From contig CM054165.1 of the NCBI GenBank assembly GCA_028751875.1, positions 26,521,611-26,585,610 of the forward strand: a stretch of 64,000 nucleotides of DNA, in the 5' to 3' direction. The notes beneath the pieces are model-generated. The model was given only the letters and a program-made list of their open reading frames with translations. It was not told where the DNA came from and searched no databases. Origin of the DNA: Rapana venosa. Lineage: Eukaryota; Mollusca; Gastropoda; Neogastropoda; Muricidae. Below are positions 42,964 through 54,280 of the stretch, in pieces (position 1 is the first letter of the stretch; each line of letters starts with the position of its first letter). Both the position numbers and the translations under genes were made by a program.

Positions 42964-43477
42964 AACACTGACACCAGGCAAGGCATCAGAATTGCTTCCT
43001 TTTTGAAAATTGGCTTTTTTTTTCTTTAAAAAATGGAACCTAATAACAACAAAAAAAAGTCTTGCCATTTATTGATTGGGTCTTATGTGTATGTGTGAGG
43101 TGGGGGGGGGGGAAGGAGGGGCAGGTGGGAAAGATAATAGCTGTGATACTTTTTTTTGAGAATCGAAACCTGGAAGGAGCAGTTGTGCGTGCGTGTGTGC
43201 GTGCATGCTGTGTTGGGCCTGGGAGGATAGAAATAAAAAATGGCTGCTGATATATATATATATATATATATAAAGGCTTTAGGTTTTTAGACCAGAACGA
43301 CTTGAAAATCTCAGGTGGGCGCAGTCCTCTGTAAAACAAGAGATTTGTGTGAGTGCAAAAGATTGCGAACTAAATGTGTGTTAGTGTAGAGGAATATCAC
43401 TGTCTCTTCGACATGTGAATGGCAGGGACATTGGTTATAGGCTTTGTTTATTGGAAAGAATTTTTGGTGAACATGCA
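42964..43477. other. Possible end of the Kelch-like transcript, otherwise unrecognised
   Basis: AATAAA near 43231 and a (TA)n run at 43251-43271. No coding sequence seen. Confidence 0.4.
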
Positions 43478-43780
43478 AGCCTAGTGGTTAGAGTATTGCG
43501 CTCATGATTCGATGGCCTGGGATTGAGTATGGGTTTGAGCTTACATCGTGTCACCTTGAGGATTTGTTTTCCTTGAGTTAACATCAGTACTGACTCCACT
43601 GCCCCCAAAAGTCCTTTGGATGAGACTTCTAAACCACAGTCCGATGTGTGAACATATATGGAACTCTTTGTACATTTGTTAAAACCCATTTTGCCTTTTG
43701 GAAAAGTTGGCCTTTTGTGCTGGTGAGAGCGGATGGCAAAAATGGTGTAAGCGAATGGATGCACACTAGTGTTGTGTTTA
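43478..43780 (+). mobile_element. SINE-A, diverged
   Basis: AAGCCTAGTGGTTAGAGTAT head, GAGTTAACATCAGTACTGAC, AAAGTCCTTTGGATGAGACT; ends GTGTTGTGTTTAG. Confidence 0.82.
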
Positions 43781-43782
43781 GT

Positions 43783-43958
43783 AAAGGTAAAGGTGTGTTC
43801 CCATAACCTATAAGGTTGTAGGGGAGCAAGGTATTGGAGGCCTCAGCTTCTCCAGGGGCCAGCATATTGAGGGCGGCGCCCATCTCCTCTCCCTCGCTGC
43901 TTTACCTTCCCTGACCCTAAAGAGGGCAGGTAGCCATTTACAGCTAGGTGAACTGGTG
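43783..43958 (-). mobile_element. SINE-I 3' part, antisense
   Basis: CCATAACCTATAAGGTTGTA to ATTTACAGCTAGGTGAACTG; lacks the 5S-like and tRNA-like head. Confidence 0.92.
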
Positions 43959-44009
43959 TTGTGTTTAGACAAAAAATAAAAGAATAAAATAAATAAATGA
44001 ATAAAGGGA

Positions 44010-44075
44010 CATCATCACTGAAGTTGGAATATGGCTACCTTAATGGTGGATAAAAAATGGTGCATGTATACACAA
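44010..44075. repeat. Dispersed motif next to SINE-I
   Basis: CTGAAGTTGGAATATGGCTA + CCTTAATGGTGG. Its other half (CTCACCATTGGTGAACCTGG) lies at 44381-44408, so the SINE-I at 44079-44362 inserted into it. Confidence 0.7.
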
Positions 44076-44078
44076 AAA

Positions 44079-44362
44079 GGGGACGGGATAGTTCAGTGGT
44101 CAGAGCACTGGCCCTAGCTAAAGTTAAGCAGCGTCGAGCATGGTTACTTATTTGATGGGTGATCGTGTGCGCGCCTTGGCTTCAGTACAGTTCCCCCAGC
44201 TGTAAAATGGGTACCTGCCCTCTTTAGGGTCAGGGAAGGTAAAGCAGCGAGGGAGAGGAGATGGGCGCCGCCCTCAATATGCTGGCCCCTAGAGAAGCTG
44301 AGGTCTCTGATTCCTCGCTCCCCTACAAACCACATAGGTTATGGGACACCTTTACTTTTACC
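44079..44362 (+). mobile_element. SINE-I, nearly full-length
   Basis: GGGGACGGGATAGTTCAGTG head, AAGTTAAGCAGCGTCGAGCA, TTGATGGGTGATCG, tail ATGGGACACCTTTACTTTTA. Confidence 0.92.
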
Positions 44363-44399
44363 TTTTTACACACAAAAAAAATCTCACCATTGGTGAACC

Positions 44400-44990
44400 T
44401 GGGAGCTCTTGCTGAGGAATGAAAGACAAAGAAAGGAAGATTTTCGAGGGAGTGGAATCAGTACCAATGTTAACTCCAGAGAAAAAGATTCTCTGGAGTG
44501 AATGTCAGTGGAAACTTCGACCCTTGTGCTCAGGTTTCAACCCGTCAGGAGCAAGTCCCCCTTGTTTTTAAGAGGGAGAGAACAAACTGCTGGGTTTTGT
44601 TCTAAGAGAGAGAGAGAGAGAGATACAGAGAGAGAGAGAGAGAGAGAGATAGCGGGAGAGAGGGAGAGAGAGAGAGAGAGAATGAATTATCTGTTGAAAG
44701 AATTTTATACAATAATACGAATTACTTGTTTGGCCTATGGTCATTTTTCGTATTGACTAGAATGTTAGATAGTTATTTTAGGAGAGAGAGGGGTGGGGGA
44801 AGAATTATCTGTAGTTAAAATATTATGCGATAATGCGAATTACTTGTTGGCCTACGGTCCTTTTACAATTTTTTTTTTCAAAATTGATTTGAATGTTAGA
44901 AGTTTTAGAATGAAAATCGTGCATGTTGATGATACCAGCTAAAAGACTATGCACATGATTTGTGCCTTCTTATGGGGAAGCAGGGCGTGC
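44400..44990. repeat. (GA)n microsatellite and a local duplication
   Basis: GA runs at 44594-44680. GAGAGAATGAATTATCTG... with ATTACTTGTTTGGCCTATGG (44690-44745) is repeated at 44800-44855. Confidence 0.75.
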
Positions 44991-44999
44991 GTGTGTGTG

Positions 45000-45310
45000 T
45001 GTGTTGTGTGTGTGTGTGTGATTTTATTTTACGTCTCTTCACAAATTGTGATATCAGACAAGTTGTGTGTGTGTAGGTATGTGTGTGTGTGCGTGTGTGT
45101 GTGTGAGTGATTTTATTTTACGTCTCTTCACAAATTGTGATATCAGACAAGTTGTGTGTGTGTGTTGTGTGTGTGTGAGAGTATGATTTCATTTTACATC
45201 TCTTCACAAATTGCGATATCAGACAAGTTGTGTGTGTGTGTGTGTGAGAGTGTGATTTCATTTTACATCTCTTCACAAATTGCAATATCAGACAAGTTGA
45301 GTGTGTGTGT

Positions 45311-45358
<48 letters not shown>

Positions 45359-45505
45359 AGTGTGATTTCACATTTTACATCTCTTCACAAATTGCGATAT
45401 CAGACAAGTTGTGTGTGTGTGTGTTGTGTGTGTGTTGTGTGTGTGTGTGTGAGAGTGTGATTTCATTTTACGTCTCTTCACAAATTGCGATATCAGACAA
45501 GTCTC
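45000..45505. repeat. Tandem array of hairpin motif plus (TG)n, six units
   Basis: ATTTTACGTCTCTTCACAAA + TTGTGATATCAGACAAGTTG occurs at about 45025, 45115, 45188, 45257, 45370 and 45463, each followed by a TG run. Confidence 0.93.
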
Positions 45506-45825
45506 TGTGTGTGTCTGCATATGCATGCTTGGGTGTGTGCGTTGCACGTGTGCATGTGGTGTCTGTGTGTTCTCCCAATCCTGCCATTAGTTTCTATATT
45601 TATTATAATAATACATGGAATTTATATATATATATATATATTATGTCTGACCAATGATGATGCATGTGATTGTGCTAATGTTCACTACCGATCTGACAAC
45701 CAATTTTATTTCGCAAAGCATTTTTAGAACACAATTTTAAAGTTCATGTCATAAGTCCAGAAGATAAAGTATTTATAAAGGAATATAGAAATCTACAACA
45801 GTTGTTTGAAGAGAAGTCAGAAACT

Positions 45826-46235
45826 TGGCTTCAGTAGAGTCCCCCAGTTCACCCAGCTGTAAGTGGATACCTGCTCTTTTTAGCGTCAGGGAAGGTAAAG
45901 CAGCAAGGAAGAGGAGATGGGCGTCACCGCCCTCAATATGCTGGCCCTTAGAGAAGCTGAGGTAATAATAATAATAATAATAAATGGAATTTATATAGCG
46001 CTATATCTTGTAAAAAACAACAAATCAAAGCGCTTGCATCCATTCCACTCCTACACATGCAACCAACAATGATTAATAGTTTAAAAAGTTCAAATACACA
46101 CAAACACACGCGCGCACACACACACACACAGGTTATATGCTTCAGCAGGGTGATGAGAATTTAGGCCACTGAAGGTCTGTGATATCTCACTCCCCAATGA
46201 CCGCATAGGTAATGGGACACTTTTACATTTACAGG
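45826..46235 (+). mobile_element. SINE-I copy interrupted by a LINE 3' tail
   Basis: 45826-45961 is SINE-I from CTTGGCTTCAGTAGAGTCCC to GAGAAGCTGAGGT. 46175-46235 resumes at TCTGTGATATCTCACTCCCC. Between lies an antisense LINE tail (45962-46174: AATAAT repeat, ATGGAATTTATATAGCGCTA, CA microsatellite, GGTTATATGCTTCAGCAGGG). Confidence 0.88.
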
Positions 46236-46384
46236 AAGAAAAGTTCAGTTTTGTGTATGCGTGTATGCAAACACTACCTGGAGAGGGATGGGCTCTGCTG
46301 TCAGGTTCAACTTGCTCCAAGAGACATGGCCTGAAAACTTCAGTGTAGTGTAGTGCCCCAACCACTGCTCAGGGAGGTATGGGA

Positions 46385-46388
46385 GGGA

Positions 46389-46437
<49 letters not shown>
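46385..46437. repeat. (GA)n microsatellite
   Basis: Pure GA run followed by ATGAATGAATC. Confidence 0.95.
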
Positions 46438-46441
<4 letters not shown>

Positions 46442-46473
46442 TGAATCTTTATTTTTCAAGGGTAACAGAATAA

Positions 46474-46770
46474 GGGGACGGGATAGCTCAGTGGTCGGAG
46501 CACTCGCTTTCCCCCAGCCAAGTTAAGCAGCGTCGAGCGTGGTTACCAGTTGGATGGGTGACCGTTTGCGCGCCTTGGCTTCAGTACAGTTCCCCCAGTT
46601 CACCCAGCTGTAAATGGGTACCTGCCCTCTTTAGGGTCAGGGAAGGTAAAGCAGCGAGGGAGAGGAGATGGGCGCCGCCCTCAATATGCTGGCCCTAGAG
46701 AAGTGAGGTATCTGACGCCTCGCTCCCCTACGACCTTATAGGTTATGGGACTCCTTTACCTTTACCTTAC
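46474..46770 (+). mobile_element. SINE-I, reference full-length copy
   Basis: GGGGACGGGATAGCTCAGTG head (tRNA A-box-like TAGCTCAGTGG). 46520-46530 AAGTTAAGCAG and 46550-46564 TTGGATGGGTGACCG match boxes A and C of the 5S rRNA internal promoter. The body is CCAGTTCACCCAGCTGTAAA, TAGGGTCAGGGAAGGTAAAG and ATGGGACTCCTTTACCTTTA. Confidence 0.95.
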
Positions 46771-47200
46771 CTTGCCCTGATTAGGGACTATCAACAAAAC
46801 AAAGATAAAAATCTTACTACAACAACGACAACATGATTAATTTAAAAAAAAAAATATTTAACATTACATAATCCCTAACTGACTTGAACATTAATTTCAA
46901 GAGATACATAGGTTTTTTGTTTATTTTTGAGAAAAGAGATATGTTGATAAACATATACTTCTCAAGTAAATCAAACATTTACATGAAAACTGATACACTG
47001 ATTATAATTAGGTAATACGGATGAAGTAAAATAGAGGGGAGACAGCAAGAAGCAAGAGAACTCGGAACTCGGAACAGTTAATGTACCAGGCCATATGCCC
47101 ATGACATGAGGTTCAGAACATCTTGAAGCCAAACAAACTAAAGCAAAACACTTCACATTAAATTTGTCAACAATTTCAAGGTTGCATGTAAAGATCAGTC
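46771..47200. other. A/T-rich sequence, no feature recognised
   Basis: No exon or known repeat seen. Confidence 0.4.
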
Positions 47201-47204
47201 TAAT

Positions 47205-47347
47205 GTGCACTCTCTCTCTCTCCCTCTCTCTCTCCCTCACGCACACACATACACACATACTCACACACACGCATGCATGCACACACACGCTCACACACAC
47301 ACACACTCTCACACCTAGAAGCAAGAGAGAGAGAGAGAGAGAGAGAT
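47205..47347. repeat. (TC)n, (CA)n and (GA)n cluster
   Basis: CT runs at 47211-47240, CA-rich 47240-47310 and GA 47324-47347. Confidence 0.93.
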
Positions 47348-47564
47348 GGCATACATAGTCGTTAACAAGGTGACAGCCCTGATATGGCCTTTGTGGTCGG
47401 CGGGGCTGTAAACATCAGGATTGGATTGGTCTTGTGCTAAATGTTAGGGAGGCAAATGAAATATTCATTATGAATTTTATGTTCAAACACTATGCTAGTT
47501 TAAAAGTGACTGGTTTTGAAACAATTTTTTGTTTTGGTGAATGGCTGCCAGTGAAATTTATATC

Positions 47565-47875
47565 TGAATGAATTTGATTGGAAACAAACTTAGGTCTGAA
47601 TGAAGTTACTCTGATTGGAAGCAAACTTAGGTCTGAATGCTCTGATTGGAAACAAACTTAGGTCTGAATGAATTTACTCTGATTGGAAACAAACGTAGGT
47701 CTGAATGAATTTACTCTGATTGGAAACAAACTTAGGTCTGAATGAATTTACTCTGATTGGAAACAAACTTAGGTCTGAATGAATTTGCTCTGATTGGAAA
47801 CAAACTTAGGTCTGAATGAATTTACTCTGATTGGAAACAAACTTAGATCTGAGTGAATTTACTCTGATATAAAAC
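47565..47875. repeat. Minisatellite, 37-bp unit
   Basis: About eight units TCTGATTGGAAACAAACTTA + GGTCTGAATGAATTTAC; one unit is shortened. Confidence 0.95.
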
Positions 47876-47894
47876 TTATCAGCCTGAAAAGATC

Positions 47895-48005
47895 GTAACA
47901 GCCCTGAAGTCAGAATGCAGCTACCTTAAGGGTGGGGTGAAAATGGTCACATACACAAAATCTCACTATTTGAAAACCTCGGAATTCTAGCCAAGAAATG
48001 ATGAA
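47895..48005. repeat. Dispersed motif copy
   Basis: CCTGAAGTCAGAATGCAGCT + ACCTTAAGGGTGG... and ATCTCACTATTTGAAAACCT. Confidence 0.7.
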
Positions 48006-48264
48006 AAAAACAAGTATTAACTAATATCTTGTTTTGTTATTAACACTATCGTAGGGAGAGAACTCCTCTTTCCCAGTACATGTGCACTGTGCACATTTGT
48101 ATGCTACTGTAACCCAGTAGTGCGTGATACAGAGGGAAGGGTTAGCAGATGGCTGGTTACTCTATAGTGGGTTACCTGTAGGGAAATAGTTAAGTAGAAG
48201 TTTGCTTAGATACTTTGCCATGATTAGTTTTCAAGCTGAGTTAAGCTGTGTATTTATTTATTTT

Positions 48265-48333
48265 TCTTTTATATCGAGGATTTTTTACATCCAGTCCCTG
48301 TGTGTATGCGGTTTTGTAAATTTTGTCATCTGT
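48265..48333 (-). mobile_element. SINE-A tail fragment, antisense
   Basis: TTTTATATCGAGGATTTTTT, ACATCCAGTCCCTGTGTGTA, GTTTTGTAAATTTTGTCATC. Confidence 0.8.
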
Positions 48334-48583
48334 AACATCAGTGACAGTATCTTATCAAGGCGCTTAAGGACCACAGTATTTTTAGGGACCTGGCAGTGAT
48401 GCATGCTATGATGGGGCCATCATTGTACCAAGAATGTGGTGGTGGTGGTGTCTGAACATGTTGTGTGTGTTTGTGTGTGTGTGTGTGGAGGGGGGGTGGT
48501 TGATGGTTGGTGAGTGTGTGTGTGTATGTGTGTGTCTGTGTGTGCATTTTGCCTTGTATGTGTGTTTTTTTAATGTATATCTA

Positions 48584-49400
48584 AAGTGGGTGCTGTAAGT
48601 TTTAATGTTTGTTCATTTTTCATGTTAGACAACATGAGTGTGTATGTGTATGTGTGTTATGTTTTTTTAATGTATACGTAAATAAGTGGGTGCTGTTTTA
48701 ATGTTTGTTCATTTTCATGGTAGACAATGAGTGTGTATGTTGTGTGTATGTTTTTTTTTAATGTATACGTAAATAAGTGGGTGCTGTTTTAATGTTTGTT
48801 CATTTTTCATGGTAGACAACATGAGTGTGTATGTGTGTGTTATGGTTTTACAAAAATGTATACATAAATAAGTGGGTGCTGTTTTAATGTTTGTTCATTT
48901 TTCATGGTAGACAACATGAGTGTGTATGTGTGTGTTATGGGTTTTTTCTGTATACATAAATAAGTGGGTGGTGTTTTAATGTTTGTTCATTTTTCATGGT
49001 AGACAACATGAGTGTGTATGTGTGTGGTTTAAAAAAAATATATATACATAAATATGTATGTGCTGTTTTAATGTTTGTTCATTTTTCATGGTAGACAACA
49101 TGAGTGTGTATGTGTGTGTTATGGGTTTTTTCTGTATACATAAATAAGTGGGTGGTGTTTTAATGTTTGTTCATTTTTCATGTTAGACAACATGAGTGTG
49201 TATGTGTGTGTTATGGTTTAAAAAAAAAATGTATACGTAAATAAGTGGGTGCTGTTTTAATGGTTGTTCATTTTTCATGGTAGACAACATGAGTGTGTAT
49301 GTGTGTGTTATGGTTTTTTTATGTATACGTAAATAAGTGTGTGCTGTTAGTTTTTTTAATATTTGTTCAATTTTCATGTTAGACATTATGATTGAAGGCT
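48584..49400. repeat. Minisatellite, about 92-bp unit, nine copies
   Basis: Each unit carries GTGGGTGCTGTTTTAATGTT, TGTTCATTTTTCATGGTAGA, CAACATGAGTGTGTATGTGT and TGTATACGTAAATAA. Repeats begin near 48587, 48686, 48777, 48872, 48963, 49055, 49147, 49244 and 49336. Confidence 0.95.
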
Positions 49401-49767
49401 CTGTGTGTGTGTGTGTGTGTTCAATGCACACACACACATGCACATGATTGGACATATATGATAAAAAGTATCCACAAGCTTACACCTTAGGTACCAACAT
49501 TCAAAGTCTTGAATCTCTAGAGAGACTTGTCATTGTCTAGCATCGGCCAGGAATCTTGAAACAGTATTATTCCGGTGAGACCTTGTTCTGTAGCGGCAGC
49601 TGAAAAAAACATCCACATATCTCATAATCTGGATATGCCCTCCCTCCCCTCTCCCCCTCCCCCCCACCCCGTTTTCTCTTATGACTGTAAACAAGGAGTT
49701 TCAGACAGTTACTGACAAATTACATAGAACTGGTTTGGAATTATCACCAGATCAGAAATCAGATCAG
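49401..49767. other. No feature recognised
   Basis: Short TG/CA runs near 49402-49440, then unremarkable sequence. Confidence 0.4.
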
Positions 49768-49779
49768 TATTGATAAGTT

Positions 49780-50080
49780 GGGGACGGGATAGCTCAGTGG
49801 TCGGAGCTCTCACTTTCCCCCAGCCAAGTTAAGCAGTGTCGAGCATGGTTACCAGTTGGATGGGTGACCATTTGCGCGCCTTGGCTTCAGTACAGTTCCC
49901 CCAGTTCACCCAGCTGTAAATGGGTACCTGCCCTCTTTAGGGTCAGGGAAGGTAAAGCAGCGAGGGAGAGGAGATGGGCGCCGCCCTCAATATGCTGGCC
50001 CTAGAGAAGTGAGGTCTCTGACGCCTCGCTCCCCTACAACCTTATAGGTTATGGGACTCCTTTACCATACCTCCTTACTT
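49780..50080 (+). mobile_element. SINE-I, full-length with 12-bp target site duplication
   Basis: TATTGATAAGTT flanks the element at 49768-49779 and 50081-50092. Starts at GGGACGGGATAGCTCAGTGG and ends with TTTACCATACCTCCTTACT. Confidence 0.96.
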
Positions 50081-50389
50081 TATTGATAAGTTCTGTGTGT
50101 TTTAAATTTCAGAAACTGCAGTTTGAAAAGTCTTTTTCCTCCCTAGAAATATAGAGATTATTGTTTATGAATTGCGATTGTTTAAAAATGATGTTTGAAT
50201 GCTTGGAACATGAAATACTCCCAAAATATGGCATGCTTATGTTCCGATTGTACTACAGTTATTAATTTACTTTTTTTGATCATCGTATTCTTAAAGATTT
50301 GTGTATAAAGAAGAGTAATGATGCATGTTCAAAATATGGGATTGTTAAAGAGTGTATTATTTGATTTTCAGAGATATGTAACATCAATT

Positions 50390-51120
50390 CTTCTTCTTCC
50401 TTTATTGTCATGTTTCTCCCAAGGGAGGTTTGACATAGATGAGCCTTCTCCATCTCTCTCTGTTTTGAGCTTCCTCCTTATTTATGCCCCTTTCTCTAAG
50501 ATCATCTGCAATACAGGCAGCCCAGGTTTTGCTAGGTCTTCCCTTTGGTTTCTTTCCATCCACTACAAAGTTCATTGCTCTTTTTATGATGTAGTGGTCT
50601 GCTTTCCGTTGAACGTGCCCAAACCAGTGCAGTCTATTGCTACTAGCTACAGACTTCAGATCATCAACTTTGCACATTCTCCATAGTTGTTGATTCATGA
50701 TCCTGTCTTCCCATTTGATCTTTGTCATGTAGCGTAGCATTCGGTTTTCACAGGTCTTCAACAAACGTTCGACGGTTTTTGTGAAAACCCACGTCTCCGA
50801 GCCATACAGGAGAACAGGTCTGATGCATCTCTCCAGTGGGATTTTCTGATTTCCGAGCAGACTTGCCAATTCTTTCCATTTCTTCCAAGCACTTGCATTC
50901 CTGGTTCTGACAGCTAACTCACATTTTGCTTCGCAGCTCATCATCTCTCCCAGGTAGCAGAATTCGTCTACCACTTCTATCTTCCCTTGTTCAAATTCTA
51001 GCTCCTCCTTTCCTGCATCGGTATTGTAACATCCACTGCTGAAGTTATTTATCGTACCCACAGTGGGAAGGTTAGCTCTGAGTCTTCCCATGGGCCCTGC
51101 ATAGTCCACTACTCTTTTGA
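50390..51120 (-). mobile_element. LINE reverse transcriptase C-terminal fragment, long open frame
   Basis: A minus-strand frame of 233 codons (51109-50408) contains VVDEFCYLGEMMSCEAKCEL, RPVLLYGSETWVFTKTVERL, NRMLRYMTKIKWEDRI, RLHWFGHVQRKADHY and GRPSKTWAACIADDLRERGI, the usual end of a non-LTR reverse transcriptase ORF (YLG...YGSETW...WFGHV.R...GRP..TW). The RT core is missing (5' truncation). A second copy is at 27590-27845. Confidence 0.92.
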
Positions 51121-51243
51121 TGAATGGTTTTTTATTATGAAAGTTTGCCTGTCTGTATCATGTAGCAGTGAATAAACGTTTTAAACCAAGGAGGGAAGAA
51201 AAAAACCCACTTGGTCTGAAGAGGATCTTTTTCTGCGGAGACT

Positions 51244-51965
51244 TTGCACTCTCCAGCTTTCTCCTCTCTCTCTCACTGGGCAACACAAATACGTACCTGT
51301 TTGTGTGAATTCGGGTTTGGATTTGTTTGGCTCAATCAAGGAGTCGGAAATTGTAGAGAGTTTATTAACGCTTTCAGGCAAAGATTGATCGACTGCCGAT
51401 GGCAGCAATGGAGTGATCATATACAAATCAGTGAAAGATTTCAAATGTACAGACAATTTATAAGTTCGCATGATGTCAAACCTTATCTAAAACTTGATAT
51501 GGATATACATTTGAAAAGAATTATGTCTAAGTTTAGATTTGGTGTATCAGATATAAATGTTCATAAATTCAGATACAGAGAACATGATATTGACGACCTC
51601 AGGCTGCTATGCCCATTATGTAAGCAAACACTGGAGGATGAAGTACATTTTGTGTTGTGCTGTCCAGTATTAGAGGATGTTAGGCAGAACTACATCCCTG
51701 TTAAATATAGTAGACAGCCTAATTTATTTAGACTCTGTTTACTCCTGGCATCAAGTCATCCTGAGGTTGTGCGCAGCCTCACTTTATATTTGTGTAAAGC
51801 TTTCAGAATAAGAGAGATATTGTTATCCTAAGTCATATTTTTGTAGCTGTCTTTTTGTTATACAGTAACATTTTGTCATTACTATTGCTTTTACCCCCAC
51901 CAAAATACTAAGCAGTTTGGCAACCCCCTTCATGTATGGGCCAATGGCCTTTTTGTGAATAAATC
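51244..51965 (+). mobile_element. Second LINE C-terminal fragment with zinc-knuckle-like motif
   Basis: The frame to TAA at 51834 contains CRWQQWSDHIQISERFQMYR, KFRFGVSDINVHKFRY and LCPLCKQTLEDEVHFVLCCP, the Cys-Cys-His-Cys end seen in many non-LTR reverse transcriptases. The reading upstream of about 51330 is probably not coding. The 3' UTR ends with AATAAA at about 51958. A different family from 50390-51120. Confidence 0.85.
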
Positions 51966-52329
51966 TTTCAAGTTCGAGTCCTCTCTCTCTCTCTTCCCCC
52001 CCCCCCCCCCCAAACCTGTACATCCTAGCATGTCAGTTTTATCAGCCAAGCCATGCGCTGGTTTTTCGTCTAATTTAATCCTCAATCCTTTATTCCCATT
52101 GGTTCTCTCGAGTTATAGAAAAATACCAGGCATGAAACATGAAGGAAGAAACAAAACTCTTAGCTGGCTTGTCTATGCCTTTAACACCAAAGTTTTGTCC
52201 CTTGTAGTAGAAGGGTGGGAGTAGGTTTGGGGGGTGGGGGTGGAGGGGGCGGGCAGAAATGTTTGTGTAGATATTTGGAATGAGTAGGGGGTTGAAAGGA
52301 AGGCCAAGAGAGTTTGTTTTTATTTAAAA

Positions 52330-52745
52330 TCATCATCATCATTAACCATTACACCCAGCGGTGTGTAGGGCAGCAACAAAGCGCTTCCACTCTGCCTATC
52401 CTGGGCCAACCTAGTTACTGATCCCCAAGAGTGCTGCATGGCCTTCATCTCACTTTCTACAGTTCTCTTCCTCTTGGCTTTGGCCATCAGCATTCATACG
52501 AGTCTCACTGGACCCGGGAGGTCCTTCGCACGCAAAAGTAGAAATTTTCTCTGTTGCTGTTTCCGTAACTTCTCTTCTTTTACGGGACAGGGTTGTTAGT
52601 TAGCCCTGTGCCCAACCCCCAACCTGGAGGAAGGGTTCCACCTTAGTCGCCTCTTACGACATGCCTGGTTGGAGGGCAGGGATCCTATTCTTGCAATGCT
52701 CGCTTTGCAAGCATACCCCGGGAGTCCCATGGGGGATTTAGAATC
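52330..52745. repeat. Dispersed repeat, probable LINE/SINE 3' region, antisense
   Basis: Complement contains CCAGGCATGTCGTAAGAGGC + GACTAAGGTGG and GCCCTGTCCCGTAAAAGAAG-like sequence, a type I associate with invertebrate retroelements. It starts with (ATC)n. Family not assigned. Confidence 0.5.
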
Positions 52746-52854
52746 AATAGTATGACTTGTTGGCTGCGTTGCTCTGAAAAGGAGGAGACAGACGAGACTA
52801 GTCTGGAGAACAGTTGACCATCGCATCCATCATGTTTTTCCTTGATGACCATCT

Positions 52855-53060
52855 TGGTCAAGGGACTGATGATGATGACGATAATGATGATGATGATGGT
52901 GGTGGTGGTGGTGATGATGATGGTGGTGGTGGTGATGATGATGGTGATGATGATGGTGATGATGAAGAAGCGGGCTGAACATGAAGAAAGAAGAATGAAT
53001 AGTGTGTCTTCAATTTTATGTCTGTTCACTTAAAGTGATATTAGACGAAAAGAAGAATGA
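52855..53060. repeat. (GAT/GGT)n and hairpin motif copy
   Basis: GATGATG/GGTGGT triplets 52865-52970, then TTTATGTCTGTTCACTTAAA + GTGATATTAGACGAAAAG (53015-53053). Confidence 0.85.
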
Positions 53061-53189
53061 ATAGGGTGATGATTGGAGCGTACACTTTGTAGGTAATAAG
53101 AGAGGGTGATGCAGTTATTTCTTGTTGCTTCTTCTTCTCCTCCCTTCCAGACCTTTCTGTCCTCTTCTTTCAGAATTCTGGTTTTTACT

Positions 53190-53476
53190 GTAGGCATAGC
53201 TCACTGGTCAGAGCACTCACCTCTCCCAAGCTAAGGTTAAGCAGCGTTGAGTGTTGTTGCTTTGTGGATGGGTGACAGTTCGTGTACCTTGGCTTCAGTA
53301 CAGTCCCCCCAGTTCACCCAGCTGTAAATGGGTACCTGCCTTCTTTAGGGTCAGGGAAGGTAAAGCAGCGAGGGAGAGGAGATGGGTGCCACTGCCCTCA
53401 ATATGCTGGCCCCTTGAGAAGCTGATGTCTCCAACATCTCACTCCCCATTGGTTATGGGAACACTTTTACCTTTTT
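53190..53476 (+). mobile_element. SINE-I, diverged full-length copy
   Basis: TAGCTCACTGGTCAGAGCAC, GTTAAGCAGCGTTGAGTGTT, GTGGATGGGTGACAG, tail GGGAACACTTTTACC. Confidence 0.9.
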
Positions 53477-54280
53477 AACTTGAACTTCTGCTTTCGCTGT
53501 CTGCTCATTTTTGCTAGTCATTTCCATTTATTTATGATTGTATGAAAGTGTATTTTGGGAAAAAAATATTATTTACTGTTTCTGGTATCCCTACAAATAT
53601 CTGTCTTGTTGTCTGTTTTGGTACTAGGTTAAGCCTGGATGGCTGTTTTCTCCTAATCTACCCAGTTTTACTAGTCATTTTCAGTTTGTGTCAAAGTGTG
53701 TTTTTAAAAAAAAGAAAAAGTATTAATTACTGTCTCCAGCTGTTTGATGAAATATTTTTCACGGTACAAACCTACAAAATCCTTTTTTTTTGGGTGGCAT
53801 AATTCTTTCAGATTTCTCCGTTTTTTCCCTTTAGTTGTGAAATATTCAGTCTTTTTTTTTCATACATGGACTGTGCAAGGGGCTTGATTTATTTGGCTGT
53901 TCAGCGATTTACAAATGTTTTGCAAAGTTAACATTTAAGCAGCTTGACATATTCCAGTGGAGTTTTTTGTGTGGTTGTGTGTGTGTGTCCCCAAATAGGC
54001 CAGTGTCCCTGATTGTCACTGGCTTTGTCCCTGAAAGTGAAAGTTGAAGGTAGACATGTCTGCTTTTAAAAAACACCCAACCAACCCTCCACAGAGCTCA
54101 TCGTAGGTCAGCAGTTTTATCAATCAGTTAAATTTTAAATCGATTAAATCGTTAACTTATGTGTGTGTGTATGTGTTTGTCTGTCTGTGGTTGTGTAGTG
54201 GTGTGTGGTGTGGTGTGAGTGCTGTGGGGTGGTGTCTGTGTGTGATTGAAAATTGACACTGACAACTTTCTTTATTTTTT
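53477..54280. other. A/T-rich intergenic sequence
   Basis: Contains a local diverged duplication of about 160 bp (TATGAAAGTGTATTTTGGGA near 53541 against CAAAGTGTGTTTTTAAAAAA near 53691). No gene seen. TG-rich from 54160. Confidence 0.4.

Noticed and set aside
46474..46570. Possible genuine 5S rRNA or tRNA gene
   Set aside because: Only the promoter-like parts match. The 5S 5' and 3' ends and the tRNA acceptor and T arms are absent, and the same sequence recurs with a SINE body and target duplications.
50408..51109. The 233-codon frame as a host gene
   Set aside because: Its motifs are those of the end of a non-LTR reverse transcriptase, it lacks the RT core, and a second copy exists at 27590-27845.
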